Source: JALZAI01 sp038212215 (GTDB taxonomy: Bacteria; Actinomycetota; Actinomycetes; Mycobacteriales; Jatrophihabitantaceae). Taken from it: 64,000 bases of DNA. Below, in pieces: positions 60,689-64,000 of this stretch. The translations under genes were made by a program, and so were the position numbers. Under the pieces are notes generated by a model. It searched no databases, was not told the DNA's origin, and worked only from the letters and a program-made list of their open reading frames with translations. The stretch spans positions 1 through 64,000 of the forward strand of contig JBBQUT010000012.1 of NCBI GenBank assembly GCA_038212215.1, written 5' to 3'. The first letter of the stretch is position 1, and each line of letters starts with the position of its first letter.

Positions 60689-62840
60689 TTTCGGTTCCGC
60701 GACGCTGGGCGGTGAGCCGGTCACTAGCGCCGCTCTCCCAGAGACAACGGCCGCTGCCTGGCAGACCCCGGAAGGTATCCCGGTCGCGCCGCTCTACACC
60801 GCAAACGATCTCGCCGACGTCGATTTCCTGAACACCTATCCCGGCATCGCGCCCTACCTGCGTGGCCCGTACGCGACGATGTATGTCAATCAGCCGTGGA
60901 CGATCCGCCAGTACGCCGGCTTCTCCACGGCGACAGAATCCAACGCCTTCTATCGGCGCAATCTCGCGATGGGCCAGAAAGGCCTGTCGATCGCGTTCGA
61001 CCTGCCTACGCACCGCGGCTACGACAGCGACAACCCACGGGTGACCGGCGACGTGGGCATGGCCGGTGTGGCGATCGACTCGATCTACGACATGCGCCAA
61101 CTCTTCGACGGCATTCCACTGGACCGGATGAGCGTGTCGATGACGATGAACGGCGCCGTGCTTCCCGTCCTCGCGCTCTACGTCGTCGCGGCCGAGGAAC
61201 AGGGCGTCGCGCCCGAGCAGCTCACCGGGACCATCCAGAACGACATTCTCAAGGAGTTCATGGTCCGCAACACCTACATCTACCCGCCGGCTCCGTCGAT
61301 GCGCATCATCAGCGACATCTTCGAGTACACGTCGCAGAAGATGCGGCACTTCAACTCCATCTCGATCTCCGGCTACCACATCCAGGAGGCCGGCGCGACC
61401 GCCGACCTGGAACTTGCGTACACCCTGGCCGACGGCGTCGAGTACATCCGTGCGGGCATTGCCGCTGGCCTTACCATCGACGTTTTCGCGCCGCGGTTGT
61501 CGTTCTTCTGGGGAATCGGGATGAACTTCTTCATGGAGGTCGCGAAGCTGCGCGCCGCTCGGCTGCTGTGGGCCAAGCTGGTGCAACAGTTCGACCCGAA
61601 GAACAAGAAATCGCTCTCCCTGCGCACGCACAGTCAGACCAGCGGCTGGTCGCTCACTGCCCAGGACGTGTTCAACAACGTGGTCCGCACCTGCGTCGAG
61701 GCGATGGCCGCCACCCAGGGCCACACCCAGTCGCTGCACACCAACGCATTGGACGAGGCGCTGGCGTTGCCGTCGGAGTTCTCCTCGCGCCTTGCCCGCA
61801 ACACCCAACTGGTGCTGCAGCGCGAGTCGGGCACGACGCGGGTCACCGATCCGTGGGGCGGTTCGTACTACCTCGAGAAGCTGACCTACGACCTGGCGCG
61901 GCGGGCGTGGGCGAACATTCAGGAGGTCGAGCAGGCGGGCGGGATGGCCAAGGCGATCGAGCAGGGGTTGCCGAAGCTGCGTATCGAGGAGGCGGCAGCG
62001 CGCACCCAGGCGCGCATCGACTCGGGGCGGCAGCCCGTCATCGGGATCAACAAGTACCGCCTTGCCGAAGAGGATCAGCTCGACGTGCTGAAGATCGACA
62101 ACGCTGGCGTGCGCCGTGGCCAAGCGGAGAAGTTGGAGCGGCTGCGCGCCGAGCGCGACGGCGATGCGGTGCGCGCGGCACTCACGGCGCTGACCAACGC
62201 GGCAGGGTCGGACGGTACGGGTCTCGATCACAACCTGCTCAAGCTTGCGATCGACGCCGCGCGGGCGAAGGCCACGGTCGGGGAGATTTCCGATGCCATG
62301 GAGGCGGTATACGGTCGGCATTCGGCGACGATCCGGACGATCTCCGGGGTGTATCGGGAGGAGTCCGGCAACAACGTGGAGGCGATCGAGCAGGCGCGCG
62401 CGGCGAGCGCGCAGTTCGAGCAGGACCAGGGCCGCCGGCCCCGCATCCTGATCGCGAAAATGGGTCAGGACGGCCACGACCGCGGCCAGAAGGTGCTCGC
62501 GACCGCATTCGCGGATCTTGGCTTCGACGTCGACGTCGGCCCGCTGTTCCAGACGCCCGCGGAGGTCGCGCGGCAGGCGGTGGAGGCCGACGTCCACATC
62601 GTCGGAGTGAACTCCCTCGCCGCCGGTCATCTCACGCTCGTCCCGCAGTTGCGCGACGAGCTGATCGCGCAGGGCCGCGGCGACATGATGATCGTGGTCG
62701 GCGGGGTCATTCCGCCGCAGGACTACGACGCGCTGCGCGCGGCCGGCGCGTCCGCCATCTTCGGTCCTGGCACCGTCATCGCGCAGTCGGCGCTGGAAAT
62801 GCTGCAAAAGCTGAACGAGCAGCTCGCGCACGCCCGATGA
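60675..62840 (+). CDS. mutB: methylmalonyl-CoA mutase large (alpha) subunit, B12-dependent
   Basis: The catalytic subunit is 721 residues long. The TIM-barrel part has PTHRGYDSDNPRVTGDVGMAGVAIDS, ISISGYHIQEAGA and SLRTHSQTSGWSLTAQD. The C-terminal cobalamin-binding domain has AKMGQDGHDRGQKV with the B12-ligating His (about residue 600), followed by VHIVGVNSLAAGHLTLVPQL. It processes propionyl-CoA derived from odd-chain or branched substrates. The stop overlaps meaB by four bases (ATGA). Confidence 0.97.
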   Translation: MSIPDFGSATLGGEPVTSAALPETTAAAWQTPEGIPVAPLYTANDLADVDFLNTYPGIAPYLRGPYATMYVNQPWTIRQYAGFSTATESNAFYRRNLAMGQKGLSIAFDLPTHRGYDSDNPRVTGDVGMAGVAIDSIYDMRQLFDGIPLDRMSVSMTMNGAVLPVLALYVVAAEEQGVAPEQLTGTIQNDILKEFMVRNTYIYPPAPSMRIISDIFEYTSQKMRHFNSISISGYHIQEAGATADLELAYTLADGVEYIRAGIAAGLTIDVFAPRLSFFWGIGMNFFMEVAKLRAARLLWAKLVQQFDPKNKKSLSLRTHSQTSGWSLTAQDVFNNVVRTCVEAMAATQGHTQSLHTNALDEALALPSEFSSRLARNTQLVLQRESGTTRVTDPWGGSYYLEKLTYDLARRAWANIQEVEQAGGMAKAIEQGLPKLRIEEAAARTQARIDSGRQPVIGINKYRLAEEDQLDVLKIDNAGVRRGQAEKLERLRAERDGDAVRAALTALTNAAGSDGTGLDHNLLKLAIDAARAKATVGEISDAMEAVYGRHSATIRTISGVYREESGNNVEAIEQARAASAQFEQDQGRRPRILIAKMGQDGHDRGQKVLATAFADLGFDVDVGPLFQTPAEVARQAVEADVHIVGVNSLAAGHLTLVPQLRDELIAQGRGDMMIVVGGVIPPQDYDALRAAGASAIFGPGTVIAQSALEMLQKLNEQLAHAR

Positions 62841-63844
62841 CCCCACGCGCGACGCCGTCGGTCGGCGAGTTGGCCGAGGGCGTACGCGCCGGTGAGCGGG
62901 CAGCGATCGCGCGCGCCATCACGCTGGTCGAGTCGCGCCGCGCCGACCACCGCGAACAATCTCAGCTGCTGCTGGCCCGGTTGCTGCCGCACACGGGCGC
63001 CGCCCGCCGGATCGGGGTCACCGGCGTGCCCGGCGTCGGCAAGTCGACGTTCATCGACCAGCTAGGGGTGAACCTGATCGCCGAGGGGCACCGGATAGCC
63101 GTGCTGGCCGTCGACCCGTCCTCGGGCAAGACGGGCGGGTCGATCCTCGGCGACAAGACCCGGATGACCCGCCTGGCCGTGGACGAGCATGCCTTCGTCC
63201 GCCCGTCCCCCAGCGCCGGGACGCTCGGCGGCGTCGCGAAGGCGACCCGCGAGACGATGCTGGTGATGGAGGCCGCGGGCTATGACATCGTGCTGGTCGA
63301 GACGATGGGGGTGGGGCAGTCGGAGTACGTCGTCGCCGACATGGTCGACACGTTCCTCTTCCTCACCCTCGCCCGCACCGGCGACCAATTGCAGGGGATG
63401 AAGCGCGGCATCCTCGAACTGGCCGACGTGATCGCCGTGAACAAAGCCGACGGCGAGCACGCCGACCCGTCCCGGGCGGCGGCGCGCGAGCTGTCGGGCG
63501 CGCTGCGCCTGCTGCGCGGCGCGGCAGAGGACTGGCAAGCGCCCGTCGTGACGTGCAGCGCGCGCGACAATATCGATCTCGACCGGGTGTGGGCGCACGT
63601 GCTACGCCACGAGGAGTGGCTGCGCGGGCAGGGCGAGTTCGAGGCGAAGCGGCACCGGCAGCTTGTCCAGTGGACCCGGGCGATGGTCCGCGATCGGTTG
63701 CTCGCCCGGCTGGACGAACAGCAGCTGCGCGCCATCGTCTCCGGCATCGAGCAGCGGGTGCTTGCGGGCGAGGTGACGCCCGACCAGGGCGCCACGCAGA
63801 TCGTCGCGGCAGTCGACGCCGGCGGGCAGGCGGCGCAAAACTAG
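62837..63844 (+). CDS. meaB: MeaB, GTPase chaperone of methylmalonyl-CoA mutase
   Basis: MeaB protects and reloads the mutase with adenosylcobalamin using GTP. The 335-residue G3E-family GTPase has Walker A GVPGVGKSTFIDQLG (about residues 61-75), DPSSGKTGGSILGDKTRM, ETMGVGQSEYVVADMVD, and the base-recognition motif NKADG. A helical dimerisation C-terminus ends it. ATG at 62837 overlaps the mutB stop; the longer open frame upstream is mutB read out of frame. Confidence 0.96.
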   Translation: MTPRATPSVGELAEGVRAGERAAIARAITLVESRRADHREQSQLLLARLLPHTGAARRIGVTGVPGVGKSTFIDQLGVNLIAEGHRIAVLAVDPSSGKTGGSILGDKTRMTRLAVDEHAFVRPSPSAGTLGGVAKATRETMLVMEAAGYDIVLVETMGVGQSEYVVADMVDTFLFLTLARTGDQLQGMKRGILELADVIAVNKADGEHADPSRAAARELSGALRLLRGAAEDWQAPVVTCSARDNIDLDRVWAHVLRHEEWLRGQGEFEAKRHRQLVQWTRAMVRDRLLARLDEQQLRAIVSGIEQRVLAGEVTPDQGATQIVAAVDAGGQAAQN

Positions 63845-63854
63845 GCTGAGGTGC

Positions 63855-64000
63855 GTGGGGGCGCCTGGAGTCGAGACCACCCCGGAGCTCCCGGACGCCG
63901 GGCAGGGTCGCTGGCTCGCCCGGTTGCTGAGACAGCACGCCGTCGATACCCGCCCCCTTGCGATCCACGCCTACCGTCGCCTGCTGATCGGTCAGGGCAC
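63855..64000 (+). CDS. start of a probable MFS transporter (cut by the window end)
   Basis: An open frame begins at GTG 63855, shortly after meaB, and runs off the window. It reads RWLARLLRQHAVDTRPLAIHAYRRLLIGQG; the phrase YRRLLIGQG resembles the cytoplasmic lead-in to the first helix of MFS efflux proteins. Only about 48 residues are visible, so both start and family are tentative. Confidence 0.4.
   Translation, partial: MGAPGVETTPELPDAGQGRWLARLLRQHAVDTRPLAIHAYRRLLIGQG

Noticed and set aside
60896..62836. In-frame upstream extension of meaB through most of mutB
   Set aside because: This is mutB read in another frame; the real meaB start is the ATG at 62837 overlapping the mutB stop.
60198..62846. 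Minus-strand open frame of about 880 codons opposite mutA/mutB
   Set aside because: Antisense to two certain genes; composition is Arg/Gly/Val-rich and no domain is visible.

Overview
The window is a high-GC stretch of chromosome, dense with genes, from an actinobacterium. The evidence is a PerM/DUF6350 gene in front of purN-purH, a folD - DUF3017 - mdh run, and the set PNP / pmmB / upp / add / deoA / cdd in a grouping known from mycobacteria and relatives. GTG starts and 1-17 nt gene overlaps are frequent. The sequence cannot fix the genus; a Frankiales/Jatrophihabitans-like lineage is a guess. Almost everything is housekeeping or carbon catabolism. No rRNA, tRNA, CRISPR array, prophage or intact insertion sequence was seen.

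Layout. 1-1.3 kb: decayed DNA, namely a DUF222/HNH nuclease pseudogene with several frame changes and a broken IS110-family transposase. 1.6-3.7 kb: two paralogous proline-rich four-helix membrane proteins separated by a perfect hairpin. 3.9-7.9 kb: perM, purN, purH and a pentapeptide-repeat protein. 8-13.8 kb: folD, a DUF3017 membrane protein, malate dehydrogenase, a PaiB-like flavoprotein coupled to a DUF885 protein, and isocitrate dehydrogenase. 13.9-17.9 kb: a CNNM/CorC-type membrane protein, trpS, a 2'-5' RNA ligase-like protein and a YihY-type membrane protein. 18-35 kb: a gamma-glutamyltransferase-like gene, lutABC and a LacI regulator on the minus strand, divergent from a complete L-rhamnose cluster on the plus strand (ABC importer, mutarotase, AraA-like isomerase, RhaI, RhaEW, RhaB). 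35.3-43.4 kb: a nucleoside operon (BMP lipoprotein, ABC ATPase, two permeases, cdd, deoA, add). 43.4-50.2 kb: a GH3 lipoprotein, an LLM flavin enzyme, glpK and glpD head to head, and an unknown protein. 50.2-58.8 kb: deoC with a catalytic and a non-catalytic aldehyde dehydrogenase, upp, DUF427, a Cys-rich lipoprotein, pmmB, PNP and a DksA-like zinc finger. 58.9-64 kb: methylmalonyl-CoA mutase (mutA, mutB), meaB and the start of a probable MFS transporter.

How the genes work together. Rhamnose is imported, isomerised, phosphorylated and split to DHAP and lactaldehyde. RhaEW oxidises lactaldehyde to L-lactate, which LutABC can oxidise to pyruvate. The LacI gene sits directly upstream of lutABC and divergent from the importer, with two operator-like inverted repeats between them, so one regulator probably governs both halves. 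Nucleosides enter through the BMP/ABC system and are handled by Cdd, DeoA, Add and PNP. PmmB could supply pentose-5-phosphates to DeoC, and the linked aldehyde dehydrogenases could remove the acetaldehyde.

The most interesting items are an apparently split ALDH16-like pair next to deoC, the lacI-lutABC/rhamnose divergon with its strong intercistronic hairpin, the proline-rich membrane protein pair, and an unnamed Cys-rich lipoprotein. No clearly novel defence or mobile system is visible.
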